A stretch of DNA of 24,601 nucleotides from Anaerolineales bacterium. Its GTDB lineage: Bacteria > Chloroflexota > Anaerolineae > 4572-78 > NAK82. The notes under the pieces are model-generated. The model worked only from the letters and a program-made list of their open reading frames with translations, made no database searches and had not been told where the DNA came from. The position numbers were made by a program, and so were the translations under genes. Shown piece after piece: positions 1-7,728 of the stretch. Positions within the stretch are counted from its first letter, which is position 1, and each line of letters opens with the position of its first letter. The DNA is taken from NCBI GenBank assembly GCA_024643945.1, contig JAHELX010000021.1:1-24601 (forward strand), read 5' to 3'.

Positions 1-23
1 GGGTGGCCACGTTTACGCTCTTT

Positions 24-95
24 TGTCACCCTGAGCGGTAGCGAAGGGTCCCGTTTTCGCACCAACGAGATGCTTCGCTGGCGCTCAGCATGACA
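24..95. repeat. Imperfect inverted-repeat intergenic element
   Basis: The outer ends are TGTCA (24-28) and TGACA (91-95). The inner arms CCCTGAGCG..AGCGAAGGGTC and GATGCTTCGCT..GCGCTCAGCA are near reverse complements, so the 72 bp folds into one long imperfect hairpin. Sequences of this style (TGTCA-CCTGAGCG-AGCGAAGG) are familiar to me as dispersed intergenic repeats in many uncultured and environmental bacterial genomes. I infer a non-autonomous, MITE-like or REP-like element. No transposase is nearby. The end TTTGTCACCCTG is shared with the hairpin between rpoA and rplQ on the minus strand. Confidence 0.65.
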
Positions 96-223
96 TGTAG
101 ACGGACTTTGACATGGCCCTAGCTTAGTACAAAAGGGGCATTGTAAATAGTGCCGGGTCATGTTACCTTAAGTGTGATGCCTTCTTTTTTTCCCTGCAAA
201 CGCTTTAAGCCGCAGGAGAGTGA

Positions 224-301
224 ATGTTAATCTCTTATACGAGCGGGGCCCTCCTAGGCTATATACAAATCGCTACATCTCATATGATAGGAAAACAATG
301 A
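224..301 (+). CDS. Possible 25-residue leader peptide upstream of the hybrid kinase
   Basis: An ATG at 224 lies five bases after a clean Shine-Dalgarno AGGAG (214-218). It opens a 25-codon frame whose TGA stop (299-301) overlaps the ATG of the kinase at 298 in an ATGA arrangement typical of translational coupling. The peptide begins MLISYTSG and ends MIGKQ, and I recognise no family. The kinase start has its own weaker AGGA (289-292). A GTG at 220, in the kinase frame, would sit only one base from AGGAG and is less likely. The reading is based only on start, stop and ribosome-site geometry, so it could be chance. Confidence 0.3.
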   Translation: MLISYTSGALLGYIQIATSHMIGKQ

Positions 302-3174
302 CAATTGCAAGCAAAACGTCTCCGCCGGCCGGGCCAGAAAAATTAGCGGCCAAGCACTTTGAGCAATGGCTAAACGAGCATCACAAATCAATTTTGCGCC
401 ACTGGCTCAATGAAGAACCAGGCGTCGGCCATCCCGACTATCTTGCTGATAGCACAGCGGATGCTTCTGGCCTACACCGTACCTTACTCCGTGCTCTCAC
501 CGACCGTTCCGCCGCCGAAGAGCTATTTGGTGTTCCCGCTCCGTGGGAACCCAATACCACGGCTCCAGTAGGTGAATCAACCCTCAGTCTGACTACCTGG
601 CATGCCCTCTTGCAAGATATGCGACAAAACATCGTGGCTGAGCTACAGGCCACCACTCCCCCTAACCAGGCCTTTGAATTACTTATTGCCGCCGACGATG
701 CTCTCAACAGATTGGCTGTCAAATTGACCCGCTCATTCCAGCAGCAACTCGACCGGGTAGCTGGGGAGCGCAGCAGGTTCAAGTCGCTTTACGCTGTGAC
801 CCACGAAATTGCCACCAATTTGGATCTGGACCGGGTCGCTCAGAGTGCTTTGGATGGTGCCCTTAAAACTACAGGCGTCGATGCCGGGGTGTTGCTGCTC
901 CTTGACCGCGAATCGGGACGCCTCTTCTCATGGGCTAGCACTGGATGGGAGGCGAAGGTCGTCGAACTCGAGTCCCTGCCCAGCGAGTGGACTGAGGGAT
1001 GGCGCGACAAGCTCATTACTTCCATCGATAACGTCGCTATCCTACCCCCGGCCGAATGGCAGAGCGCCCTAAATGTGCCATCAACCGCTGCAGCGTTAAT
1101 CATCGCCCCCATCGTAGCCAACGGTGAATTCTACGGCTTGCTTGCCCTCGGCTCACAGCAGGCAAATCACTTCACTGCTGACGATGTAACCAGTGTCAAG
1201 GCCATCGTCACCCAGGTGGCCGGCGTGACTGAGAATGCCGAGATCTATCGCCTAATCAACCGCCAGGCACAAGAATTGGGCGGCATGCTACGCTACCAAC
1301 AAGAGGAAGCCAGCAAAAGCCAGGCCATCCTGGAATCCATCGCCGATGGCGTCGTGGTAAACAATCCCCAGAGTAGGGTCATCCTGGTGAATCCGGCCGC
1401 CGAACGAATTTTGAATAAGTCTCGGAATAGTCTGATAAACACCGACGTGCGCCATCTGATTGAAGGTTTCGATGACCCCGGACGTACAGCCGCCCTGGCG
1501 GCCATCGACCAAATGCTGGCCCAAGCCAACACCCCCTCACAGATCAAGGTCACCAGTGCGATGCTGGAGATGGACAATCGGGTCATCAGTGCCCATATGG
1601 CGCCAGTCATTGCCCGCCACGACGAGTTTTTGGGGGTGGTGACCATCTTGCGGGACATCACCAAAGAAGTGGAGGCCGACCGAGCCAAGAGCGAGTTCAT
1701 CTCTACCGTCTCACACGAACTACGCACCCCGATGACTGCCATTAAAGGATATACTGATCTAATCTACGGCGGCGCCGTCGGACCGCTGAATGATAATCAA
1801 AAACACTTTCTAAGCGTTATCAAGAACAACACCGACCGTCTGATCGCACTCATCAACGACCTGCTCGACATCTCCCGCATTGAAACGGGCCGTGTCCGCT
1901 TCGAGCCGGCACCAGTCAAACTGGGTGAGATCGTCGCTGACGTGGTTGAAGCAATGGCAGCCCACGCTGAAGAACAAGGTTTGGCCCTCACTTATGAGGT
2001 AGATGCCGGCCTGCCTGAAGTGATGGGTGACCGCGACCGGCTCTATCAAGTTTTGACTAACCTGGTAGGCAACGCTATCAACTACACGCCAGAGGGAAGT
2101 GTGACCGTCGAAGTCAACAACGTCGGGATGGCAGTTCAGATCAGTGTGCGCGACACCGGCATCGGCATCAAGGCGGAAGACGTTGGCCGCATCTTCGATC
2201 GTTTTTATCGCGCCGATGACCCAATTGTCCAAGAAGCCAGCGGCACCGGCTTGGGGTTGCCCATCGTCAAAATGTTTGTGGAAATGCATGGTGGCCGGGT
2301 CTGGGTTGATTCGGAAAAAGGAAAAGGAAGCTCCTTCACCTTCATCCTACCAGTGCCTGGCGCCGAGCTGAAACCAAAAGAGTCCAAGTCTTTAATCCCG
2401 CCGCCAATTATGGCCAAAACTGTCCTTGTCGTAGACGATGACACGGACATCGCGCAATTGATCCGTCTGCAATTAGAGAGCAATGGCTACCATGTACTCA
2501 CTGCAAGCCGGGGGCAGCAGGCCATCGAGATCATCGAAGGAGACGAGGTTGATCTGATCGTGCTCGACAGGCTGCTGCCCGATATGGATGGAATGGCCCT
2601 GCTCGATACATTGAAAGCTGACCCATCCACCGCCGAAATACCGGTCATCATGCTGACTATCATCGAAGACGATGGAGATGCGCTAGCACGCGGTGCCAGC
2701 GCTTATCTGGTCAAACCTGTCAATGAGCAACTGCTGCTGGATCAGATAGAGGCAGTACTGACCCGTCAGGGGCGAGTGCTGATTGTGGAAGATGACGAAG
2801 ACACAGTTGACATGCTCGCCCGTGCACTGCGCCGTGTGGGCTTTACCACGGAGACGGCCAGGGACGGTTACGAGGCACTGGCTGCTGCTCGCCGGATCCG
2901 CCCTGATGTCATCTTACTCGATCTGCGTCTACCTGGTATGGACGGCTATGAAGCGCTCAGCCATCTGAAGCGTAGCATCGTTACCAGTACTATTCCTATC
3001 ATCGCCATTTCGGCACACGTAACCAATCCCGAGGTAGAACGCAAGCGTTTGATTATGCTGGGCGCGACCGATTTCTTGCCCAAACCACTTGCTGTTGAGC
3101 AATTGATCGCAATGGTGGATCGAGTCATAACAGCAGCCCGCGCTCCCAACCTACTCACCCCGAGCGACAGTTAG
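298..3174 (+). CDS. Hybrid sensor histidine kinase (GAF-PAS-HisKA-HATPase-REC-REC)
   Basis: A 958-residue signalling kinase, apparently cytoplasmic because no membrane segment is visible. Order of domains: a helical N-terminal region (1-155), a GAF domain (about 160-315), a PAS domain (about 335-455), and HisKA with the SHELRTP box, where His473 is the likely phosphorylation site. The HATPase_c domain (about 565-690) shows the N box around 592 and glycine motifs DTGIGI and GTGLGLPIV. Two receiver domains follow with probable phospho-accepting Asp757 (VLDRLLPDMDG) and Asp875 (LLDLRLPGMDG); each ends with a conserved Lys (LVKP, LPKP). The tandem receivers imply a phosphorelay, but no output domain or partner Hpt gene is in the window. 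The start at 298 is preferred over the in-frame GTG at 220 because of the AGGA site and better spacing. The signal sensed is unknown. Confidence 0.93.
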   Translation: MTIASKTSPPAGPEKLAAKHFEQWLNEHHKSILRHWLNEEPGVGHPDYLADSTADASGLHRTLLRALTDRSAAEELFGVPAPWEPNTTAPVGESTLSLTTWHALLQDMRQNIVAELQATTPPNQAFELLIAADDALNRLAVKLTRSFQQQLDRVAGERSRFKSLYAVTHEIATNLDLDRVAQSALDGALKTTGVDAGVLLLLDRESGRLFSWASTGWEAKVVELESLPSEWTEGWRDKLITSIDNVAILPPAEWQSALNVPSTAAALIIAPIVANGEFYGLLALGSQQANHFTADDVTSVKAIVTQVAGVTENAEIYRLINRQAQELGGMLRYQQEEASKSQAILESIADGVVVNNPQSRVILVNPAAERILNKSRNSLINTDVRHLIEGFDDPGRTAALAAIDQMLAQANTPSQIKVTSAMLEMDNRVISAHMAPVIARHDEFLGVVTILRDITKEVEADRAKSEFISTVSHELRTPMTAIKGYTDLIYGGAVGPLNDNQKHFLSVIKNNTDRLIALINDLLDISRIETGRVRFEPAPVKLGEIVADVVEAMAAHAEEQGLALTYEVDAGLPEVMGDRDRLYQVLTNLVGNAINYTPEGSVTVEVNNVGMAVQISVRDTGIGIKAEDVGRIFDRFYRADDPIVQEASGTGLGLPIVKMFVEMHGGRVWVDSEKGKGSSFTFILPVPGAELKPKESKSLIPPPIMAKTVLVVDDDTDIAQLIRLQLESNGYHVLTASRGQQAIEIIEGDEVDLIVLDRLLPDMDGMALLDTLKADPSTAEIPVIMLTIIEDDGDALARGASAYLVKPVNEQLLLDQIEAVLTRQGRVLIVEDDEDTVDMLARALRRVGFTTETARDGYEALAAARRIRPDVILLDLRLPGMDGYEALSHLKRSIVTSTIPIIAISAHVTNPEVERKRLIMLGATDFLPKPLAVEQLIAMVDRVITAARAPNLLTPSDS

Positions 3175-3232
3175 GCAAAGCATCAACCTTACAGCGCGTC
3201 TGAAAAGATCGCCCGGCGCTGAGGCAATCAGG

Positions 3233-4081
3233 CTACGAAATGTGGCCCGCGGTGCCCTTATCAGATGCTCTCTTAAAACTTGCTCCTGACTCTTCGTCCG
3301 TGTCCGACAGGCACCTGGCAATGACCGCCGATAGGTCGAAGCCTTCGCTGGAGAATCCGTGACGCAAATGCATCAAAAACTCTATGTTACCAGCCGGCCC
3401 GGTGATGGGCGAGCGCATCACCCGGTGCACCCCCAACCCGCGAACCATCGCGTAGCCGGCGACCTTCTCCAGCACTTGACGATGCACTGCCGGGTCGCGC
3501 ACTACTCCGCCCTTGCCTACCTGCTCACGCCCTGCTTCAAATTGGGGCTTGATCAAGGCAACGACATCGGCGCCGGGGGCCAACCAGGCCACGATGGCTG
3601 GGAACAACAGTTTGAGCGAGATAAACGATGCATCTACGGTGACGATTCCCACTGGCTCTGGCAATGACTGCAGATAGCGGGCATTGGTCCTTTCCATCAC
3701 CACCACTCGCTCGTCCTGGCGCAGCTTCCAGGCCAGTTGGCCGTAACCTACATCAATGGCATAGACGCGGGCAGCACCTCGCTGGAGCAGACAATCCGTG
3801 AAGCCACCGGTAGAAGCACCTACATCAGCGCAGACAGCATCTGCCACCGACACCTGGAAAGCATCCAAAGCAGCGGACAACTTGAGTCCTCCCCGGCTCA
3901 CATAGGGCATCCGCTGGAGCACCGTCACCTGAGCATCAGCCGGAACTTCCGCCCCCGGTTTGGAAGCTGGTCGTCCATTGACGTGGACCTGCCCAGCCAG
4001 CACCAATGCCTGCGCCTGGCTTCGGCTTTCAGTCAGTCCACGCTGCACCAGCAACATGTCAAGTCGGATTTTACCCTTCAT
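3233..4081 (-). CDS. tlyA: TlyA family rRNA (cytidine-2'-O)-methyltransferase
   Basis: This 282-residue protein has an N-terminal S4 RNA-binding domain (about 1-60: [21 protein letters not shown]) followed by an FtsJ-like Rossmann methyltransferase domain. The SAM-binding motif is [20 protein letters not shown] catalytic set is visible: Lys67 in SRGGLKL, Asp in TVDASFISL, Lys in ALIKPQFE, Glu in NIEFLMH. Family members 2'-O-methylate cytidines in 16S and/or 23S rRNA, and were first named as hemolysins. The C-terminal tail of about 40 residues is polar and not conserved in my memory. It is convergent with the kinase gene and divergent from the UbiA-family gene. No ribosome-binding site precedes the ATG; a promoter immediately upstream predicts a leaderless transcript. 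Confidence 0.93.
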   Translation of the reverse strand: MKGKIRLDMLLVQRGLTESRSQAQALVLAGQVHVNGRPASKPGAEVPADAQVTVLQRMPYVSRGGLKLSAALDAFQVSVADAVCADVGASTGGFTDCLLQRGAARVYAIDVGYGQLAWKLRQDERVVVMERTNARYLQSLPEPVGIVTVDASFISLKLLFPAIVAWLAPGADVVALIKPQFEAGREQVGKGGVVRDPAVHRQVLEKVAGYAMVRGLGVHRVMRSPITGPAGNIEFLMHLRHGFSSEGFDLSAVIARCLSDTDEESGASFKRASDKGTAGHIS

Positions 4082-4087
4082 AAGGCT

Positions 4088-4116
4088 AGGATAATCTCAA
4101 CTGGGGCCGGTGTCAA
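4088..4116 (-). promoter_or_regulatory. Sigma-70-type promoter of tlyA, predicted leaderless
   Basis: On the minus strand a perfect -35 TTGACA (4116-4111) is followed by 17 bases and a -10 TATCCT (4093-4088). Transcription would be expected about seven bases after the -10 box, which is the A of the tlyA ATG (4081). No Shine-Dalgarno sequence lies in this interval, so the message would be leaderless. Confidence 0.6.
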
Positions 4117-4132
4117 ACCCTATCCGGCGGAC

Positions 4133-4161
4133 TTGCAACTTACGTCCTTTGTATATATCAT
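4133..4161 (+). promoter_or_regulatory. Sigma-70-type promoter of the UbiA-family gene
   Basis: The plus strand carries -35 TTGCAA (4133-4138), a 17-base spacer and -10 TATCAT (4156-4161). The GTG start lies 33 bases downstream of the -10, leaving room for a short leader with the AGGAGG site. It stands back to back with the tlyA promoter; the two -35 boxes are 16 bases apart, so one regulator could affect both. Confidence 0.5.
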
Positions 4162-4193
4162 GTTGCCTCAAAGTTTCATCTCAGGAGGCTTTC

Positions 4194-5063
4194 GTGCTCG
4201 TCGCCCTTATCAGAACACTGCGACCCACTCAGTGGACGAAGAACGGATTTGTCTTCGTGCCACTGATCTTCGATGTAAAGCTTTTCAAAATTGAGCCCCT
4301 TTCCCGGACGTTGATTGGTTTTGTGATGCTGTGTCTCATTTCAGGGATTGTGTATCTGATCAATGATCTGGCAGACATTGACAAGGACCGACAACACCCC
4401 ACCAAGCGCAACCGTCCCTTGCCCTCTGGTCAGCTATCCAAGTCGGTAGCCACTGCAACTGCCATCCTCATCCCAGTCATTGTGCTGCCGCTAAGCTTTC
4501 TTCTCGATGTGTATTTTGGACTTATTCTTACTGGCTATCTGGTGTTGCAAATCACCTATTCGTTTTGGTTGAAGAATCTGGTCATCGTAGACGTGATGGT
4601 CATAGCCGCCGGGTTTGTGCTGCGAGTGGCTGCCGGCGTCCCACTGGTCCACGCCGAGCGATTCTCCCCCTGGCTTTACGTCTTCACCACCCTGCTGGCC
4701 CTATTCCTGGGCCTGGGAAAACGGCGGCAGGAGATTGTGCTGCTGAAGAGCCAGGCCAGCAACACCCGTGCAATCCTCGACCATTACAGCCTGCCTTTCC
4801 TGGACGAGATGATGGCTGTGGTCACGGCCGGCACCGTGATGACTTACGCCCTTTACACGTTCTCATCTGAGAACCTGCCTGAAAATCACACAATGATGTT
4901 GACCATTCCCTTCGTTATTTACGGCATCTTCCGCTATTTGTACGTAATTCATATCCAGGGCAACGGGGGCGCGCCGGATGAGGTGCTGCTGACAGATCGT
5001 TCTTTGCAGGCAGCCGTCGGTCTGTTCGTGGTATCAGTGGTGGCGATACTGTATTTATCGTGA
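4194..5063 (+). CDS. UbiA family prenyltransferase, decaprenyl-phosphate phosphoribosyltransferase-like
   Basis: A polytopic membrane protein of 289 residues starting at GTG 4194, five bases after AGGAGG (4183-4188). The open frame extends upstream to 4110 but that part has no ribosome site and does not look conserved. The Asp-rich UbiA motif is NDLADIDKD at residues 57-65, preceded by RPTQWTKN near the N terminus and followed by KRNRPLPSG. These features resemble the Rv3806c-type enzymes that transfer 5-phosphoribose from PRPP to a polyprenyl phosphate for arabinan or other envelope sugar precursors. A second conserved segment, VDVMVIAAGFVLRVAAG, follows in mid-protein. The assignment to UbiA is firm; the exact substrate is an inference. 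The next gene starts 70 bases downstream. Confidence 0.85.
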   Translation: MLVALIRTLRPTQWTKNGFVFVPLIFDVKLFKIEPLSRTLIGFVMLCLISGIVYLINDLADIDKDRQHPTKRNRPLPSGQLSKSVATATAILIPVIVLPLSFLLDVYFGLILTGYLVLQITYSFWLKNLVIVDVMVIAAGFVLRVAAGVPLVHAERFSPWLYVFTTLLALFLGLGKRRQEIVLLKSQASNTRAILDHYSLPFLDEMMAVVTAGTVMTYALYTFSSENLPENHTMMLTIPFVIYGIFRYLYVIHIQGNGGAPDEVLLTDRSLQAAVGLFVVSVVAILYLS

Positions 5064-5067
5064 AGGA

Positions 5068-5107
5068 AATAAAAAATCTCCCACGGCCTCATAGAACCGT
5101 CGGGAGA
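5068..5107 (-). terminator. Intrinsic terminator on the minus strand
   Basis: The arms TCTCCCACGG (5077-5086) and CCGTCGGGAGA (5097-5107) form a ten-pair stem with one bulged C and a ten-base loop. On the minus strand the stem is followed by TTTTTTATT (complement of 5068-5076), the classical U tract. On the plus strand no T run follows. The minus-strand orientation means it would stop transcription entering antisense from the ribosomal operon side, since no minus-strand gene ends here. Confidence 0.7.
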
Positions 5108-5133
5108 GTTAGTTTGGGAAGGAGTGAATAATC

Positions 5134-5559
5134 GTGGCTCCATCATCGGGTCGCCGGCAGGCCCTCTTTACTGGGCTGGTGTTCAACGAAGAAGAGGAGC
5201 CGGCCGAGGTGGTTTACGTCGGCGACAAACCAAATTATGTCATCCTCGATGACGGGTTCCGCCGGCATGTGGATTCCGAATACATCGATCGCCAGGTGCT
5301 TCGGTGGCTCCAAGAGCAAATCTTCGCCAATCGAGAATTGGTCACCGAGGGCATGCTGTCCATGCTAGGCAAAGATGATCTCTTCACTAAGGCGATGATA
5401 GATGCTTCGATTCAGCATATGGACCAACTCATTGAGCAAGGCTTGCCTGACGATGCCCGCACCTGGCTGGGCATGTTCGGCTTTCGCATTATCGTAGATA
5501 TCCACGGGGATGTGGTACGTATTGACGTTCCGGCACAGGACGCGCCGGACGAGTATTGA
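5134..5559 (+). CDS. Hypothetical protein, 141 residues
   Basis: I do not recognise this family. The GTG start follows AAGGAG around 5119-5124 with about nine bases of spacing. The protein is acidic and soluble, with no signal peptide or membrane segment. The N-terminal part (about 10-50) looks like beta strands (LFTGLVF, VVYVGD, YVILDDGF) and has an EEEE run. The middle (50-110) is predicted helical (DRQVLRWLQEQIFA, FTKAMIDASIQHMDQLIEQG). The C terminus (about 113-135) returns to strand-like sequence (FGFRIIVDIHGDVVRIDVP). It is the second gene after the divergent tlyA/UbiA promoters and its stop precedes a gene-free stretch with a hairpin terminator. Codon use looks like its neighbours, supporting a real gene. 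Confidence 0.8.
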   Translation: MAPSSGRRQALFTGLVFNEEEEPAEVVYVGDKPNYVILDDGFRRHVDSEYIDRQVLRWLQEQIFANRELVTEGMLSMLGKDDLFTKAMIDASIQHMDQLIEQGLPDDARTWLGMFGFRIIVDIHGDVVRIDVPAQDAPDEY

Positions 5560-5739
5560 TCCCAGAACCCTCAGAACCTACCCCTATCAGTATCAAATCC
5601 TCCCAAACCGTATCTACACTGCCGCCGACATTTCCTTCGCTTACAGTTGCTGCGAACACTGTTGACACCAATGGCAGAGAAGTATCCGCACCATTGCCGA
5701 TACCTGCTCTTTTCCACTTAACTGCAAGTCCCACATAAA

Positions 5740-5768
5740 GGCCTCCCAACTTCGAGAGCTGGGAGGCC
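5740..5768. terminator. Bidirectional hairpin terminator between convergent units
   Basis: The arms GGCCTCCCA (5740-5748) and TGGGAGGCC (5760-5768) make a perfect nine-pair stem with a partly paired 11-base loop. Downstream on the plus strand comes CAATTT; on the minus strand TTTATG. Neither U tract is ideal, but the position between the end of the plus-strand unit and the end of the ribosomal superoperon (rpsI) fits a shared terminator. Confidence 0.65.
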
Positions 5769-5881
5769 CAATTTCGGACGAATGCACCTATCTGGCTACT
5801 TCGCCACGCCCTACGCTTCCGGGGACAATTGACTGAGAGTGACACAGGGAAGATATGCGTGACCACTCCAGGCTTTCGACT

Positions 5882-5923
5882 GAATCGGCGGTCTGCGGTC
5901 GGCCATCGGCGCTCTGCAGTTCG
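5882..5923 (-). repeat. Degenerate heptamer repeats following rpsI
   Basis: Directly after the rpsI TAA (5926-5924), the minus strand reads in sevens as CGAACTG, CAGAGCG, CCGATGG, CCGACCG, CAGACCG, CCGATTC. The units share a G/A at positions 3-4 and a terminal G. This is the G+C-rich member of a class of locus-specific heptamer tracts found in several spacers of this operon. Confidence 0.6.
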
Positions 5924-6322
5924 TTAGCGCTTGGTGTATTGTGGGGCCTTGCGAGCTCGCTTTAGACCCGGCTTCTTGCGCTCCTTGGCGCGCGGGTCGC
6001 GTGTGAGTAGCCCGAATTTGCGTAAAGTCGCCCGGTAGTCAGGATCAGCCTTGAGCAATGCGCGGGCGATCCCCAAGCGAATGGCTCCCGCCTGCCCGGT
6101 GATACCCCCCCCTTGCACGCGGACGCTTACATTGAAGCGCCCTGCGTTGTTAGTGAGAACCAAGGGCTCACCGAGGTGCTTCAAATCCCACTCGCGGCCA
6201 AAATACTCACTTGCCGGTTTGTTGTTGACCAAAATTGTGCCATCGCCACCAGGATACAATCGCACCCGGGCGGTGGCCGTTTTACGCCGTCCAAGGCCTT
6301 CGTAATACTGAGTTTCTGCCAC
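5924..6322 (-). CDS. rpsI: 30S ribosomal protein S9
   Basis: This 132-residue protein is the full usual length. It opens with [18 protein letters not shown] and ends with the basic tail RKAPQYTKR, whose terminal Lys-Arg contacts the anticodon loop of P-site tRNA in family structures. The central motif [21 protein letters not shown] is typical of S9. GTG start at 6322 with AGGAG (6331-6327 on the minus strand) four bases upstream. It follows rplM by 20 bases, the common rplM-rpsI pair, and is the last gene of the superoperon before the terminator at 5740-5768. Confidence 0.97.
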   Translation of the reverse strand: MAETQYYEGLGRRKTATARVRLYPGGDGTILVNNKPASEYFGREWDLKHLGEPLVLTNNAGRFNVSVRVQGGGITGQAGAIRLGIARALLKADPDYRATLRKFGLLTRDPRAKERKKPGLKRARKAPQYTKR

Positions 6323-6342
6323 AGTTCTCCTACCCCCTCAGT

Positions 6343-6771
6343 CTATAGATCCAACGGCTCGGGTTGTTGGGCTTGATGCGGATGGTCGGGTCCATCGTAA
6401 ACTTTCAGCTTCTTAAACATCTTACGGCCCAATCGATTCTTGGGGAGCATTCCACGCACCGCCGCCTCGATGACCCGTTCAGGATGAGTTTGCAACTGCC
6501 GGCGGAGAGTGACTTGCTTGAGACCTCCCGGATAGCCGCTGTGACGGTAGTACATCTTCTGATCAAGCTTCTGGCCCGTCACATTGATTTTTTCAGCGTT
6601 GACTACAATCACGTAATCCCCGCAATCTATGTGCGGTGTGTAAATGGGCTTGTGCTTGCCGCGCAGAACGGTGGCGACCCGCGTCGCCAATCGCCCCAGA
6701 GTCTGGCCCTGCGCATCAATCACAAACCATTTGCGTTCAATTTCATGTGGTTTGGCTGAAGAAGTCTTCAC
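6343..6771 (-). CDS. rplM: 50S ribosomal protein L13
   Basis: The 142-residue product matches the standard length of L13, an early-assembling 23S rRNA-binding protein. Characteristic segments are [16 protein letters not shown] near the N terminus, [21 protein letters not shown], and the C-terminal [21 protein letters not shown] start, with AGGA close upstream. It is separated from truA by 90 bases that show no strong structure, and lies directly before rpsI. Confidence 0.97.
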   Translation of the reverse strand: MKTSSAKPHEIERKWFVIDAQGQTLGRLATRVATVLRGKHKPIYTPHIDCGDYVIVVNAEKINVTGQKLDQKMYYRHSGYPGGLKQVTLRRQLQTHPERVIEAAVRGMLPKNRLGRKMFKKLKVYDGPDHPHQAQQPEPLDL

Positions 6772-6861
6772 GTTCCTGCTACTCCCAAAAGTAGTTATGA
6801 ATAAAAAGTGCTGAGCAACGGCCCACCGTCTTTTTCTCCTTGACTAACTGTCAGTTATTAC

Positions 6862-7656
6862 TCACCCATCGTCTCCATATTCTACCTCTACCAGGTACAG
6901 GCCACACGCTGGCGCTGGTGGGCCAACGGCTGCTCGATCTCTGGCCTCCAGTAGAACCGGAACCTCGACGGGAGTAAGCTCCCCCCGCCCCACGCGTAAT
7001 AAGGTGCCGACGACGTTGCGTACCATGTGGTACAGAAAGGCATTGGCCGTAATCTCAAAGGTGAGAAATTTCCCCTCTATACCCTTCAAGTGCTCAGCAA
7101 ACCACTCGGCCTGCATCACGTGGCGAACGGTACTTTCACCGTAGGTTGGCTTGCCAAAGGCAGCAAAGTCATGACCGCCGATAAGCCACCGGCTTGCTTC
7201 GCGCATCGTTTCCACATTGAGCGGCTCTGATACATGGTACGCATAACGCGCCCACAAAGGCGAGCGAATCGGCTGATTAAGAACAACGTAACGATATCGG
7301 CGGCACTTCGCGTCAAAACGCGGGTGAAAAGTAGGGCGCGTTGTTGTTAATTGGCGAATGGCAACATCAACCGGTAAAACGGCATTGAGCGCCCGATGCA
7401 GCGCCTGAGTGGTGTGCCGCCAGGCTACGTCGAAGGCGATCACCTGCCCACTGGCATGAACGCCGGCATCGGTTCGACCGGCCCCCAGAATCCGAACCTG
7501 CGTTTGGGTAACACGCTCAATCGCCTTTTCCAGTTCACCCTGGACAGTGCGACCCTGCGCCTGAACTTGAAAGCCGTGAAAGTCCGTGCCGCAGTACTCA
7601 ACCGTTGCCCGGTATCGCGATTCCATAGAGCGCCGTAGGGGCCAACGCCGCAGCAC
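6862..7656 (-). CDS. truA: tRNA pseudouridine(38-40) synthase TruA
   Basis: TruA converts uridines 38-40 in the tRNA anticodon arm to pseudouridine. The catalytic Asp lies in GAGRTDAGVHASGQ (Asp63 counted from the GTG, Asp53 from the internal ATG). The N-terminal motif YCGTDFHGFQVQ and the C-terminal NAFLYHMVRNVVGTL are typical. The frame begins at GTG 7656 with an upstream TGA closing it. Conservation begins at the ATG at 7626 (ESRYRATVEY), giving 254 residues, so that start is likely; neither has a strong ribosome site. An AAGGAGG about 30 bases above the GTG is out of range. Its place between rplQ and rplM is a common alpha-operon extension. Confidence 0.95.
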   Translation of the reverse strand: MLRRWPLRRSMESRYRATVEYCGTDFHGFQVQAQGRTVQGELEKAIERVTQTQVRILGAGRTDAGVHASGQVIAFDVAWRHTTQALHRALNAVLPVDVAIRQLTTTRPTFHPRFDAKCRRYRYVVLNQPIRSPLWARYAYHVSEPLNVETMREASRWLIGGHDFAAFGKPTYGESTVRHVMQAEWFAEHLKGIEGKFLTFEITANAFLYHMVRNVVGTLLRVGRGELTPVEVPVLLEARDRAAVGPPAPACGLYLVEVEYGDDG

Positions 7657-7728
7657 CTTGGACTCTTGACATCACAGATGCCAGGCCATTTCACATGCGA
7701 CGCGATAGCCTCCTTATTACCTGATCCC

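Larger units (their letters stand above)
5560..5923. other. Gene-free convergent intergenic region
   Basis: This 364-base stretch separates the plus-strand 141-residue gene from rpsI. It contains a strong hairpin (5740-5768) and a degenerate heptamer tract adjoining the rpsI stop (5882-5923). Short frames here on both strands lack ribosome sites and have skewed composition (one is Pro/Ser/Thr-rich), so I treat the rest as non-coding. I see no tRNA or other RNA gene. Confidence 0.7.

Noticed and set aside
108..130. Possible promoter TTGACA with TACAAA upstream of the kinase
   Set aside because: The spacing is only 14 bases and no better -10 box lies at 16-18 bases, so the match is too weak to report.
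4110..4193. Upstream in-frame extension of the UbiA-family gene
   Set aside because: It has no ribosome site, overlaps the predicted promoter, and the GTG at 4194 follows a perfect AGGAGG; conserved sequence begins there.
3737..4294. 185-codon plus-strand frame antisense to tlyA
   Set aside because: It runs through the divergent promoter region into the UbiA-family gene and encodes no recognisable domain.
5556..5738. 60-codon plus-strand frame overlapping the stop of the 141-residue gene
   Set aside because: It starts with TTG, has no ribosome site, and encodes a Pro/Ser/Thr-rich low-complexity sequence with no resemblance to a protein family. Frameshift extension was considered but there is no slippery site.
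5489..5866. 125-codon minus-strand frame in the convergent region
   Set aside because: It crosses the terminator hairpin and overlaps the end of the plus-strand gene; no ribosome site or recognisable motif.
7440..7694. 84-codon minus-strand frame overlapping truA, with AAGGAGG upstream
   Set aside because: The ribosome site is 14 bases from the GTG, too far, and the protein is a frame shadow of the conserved TruA N terminus.
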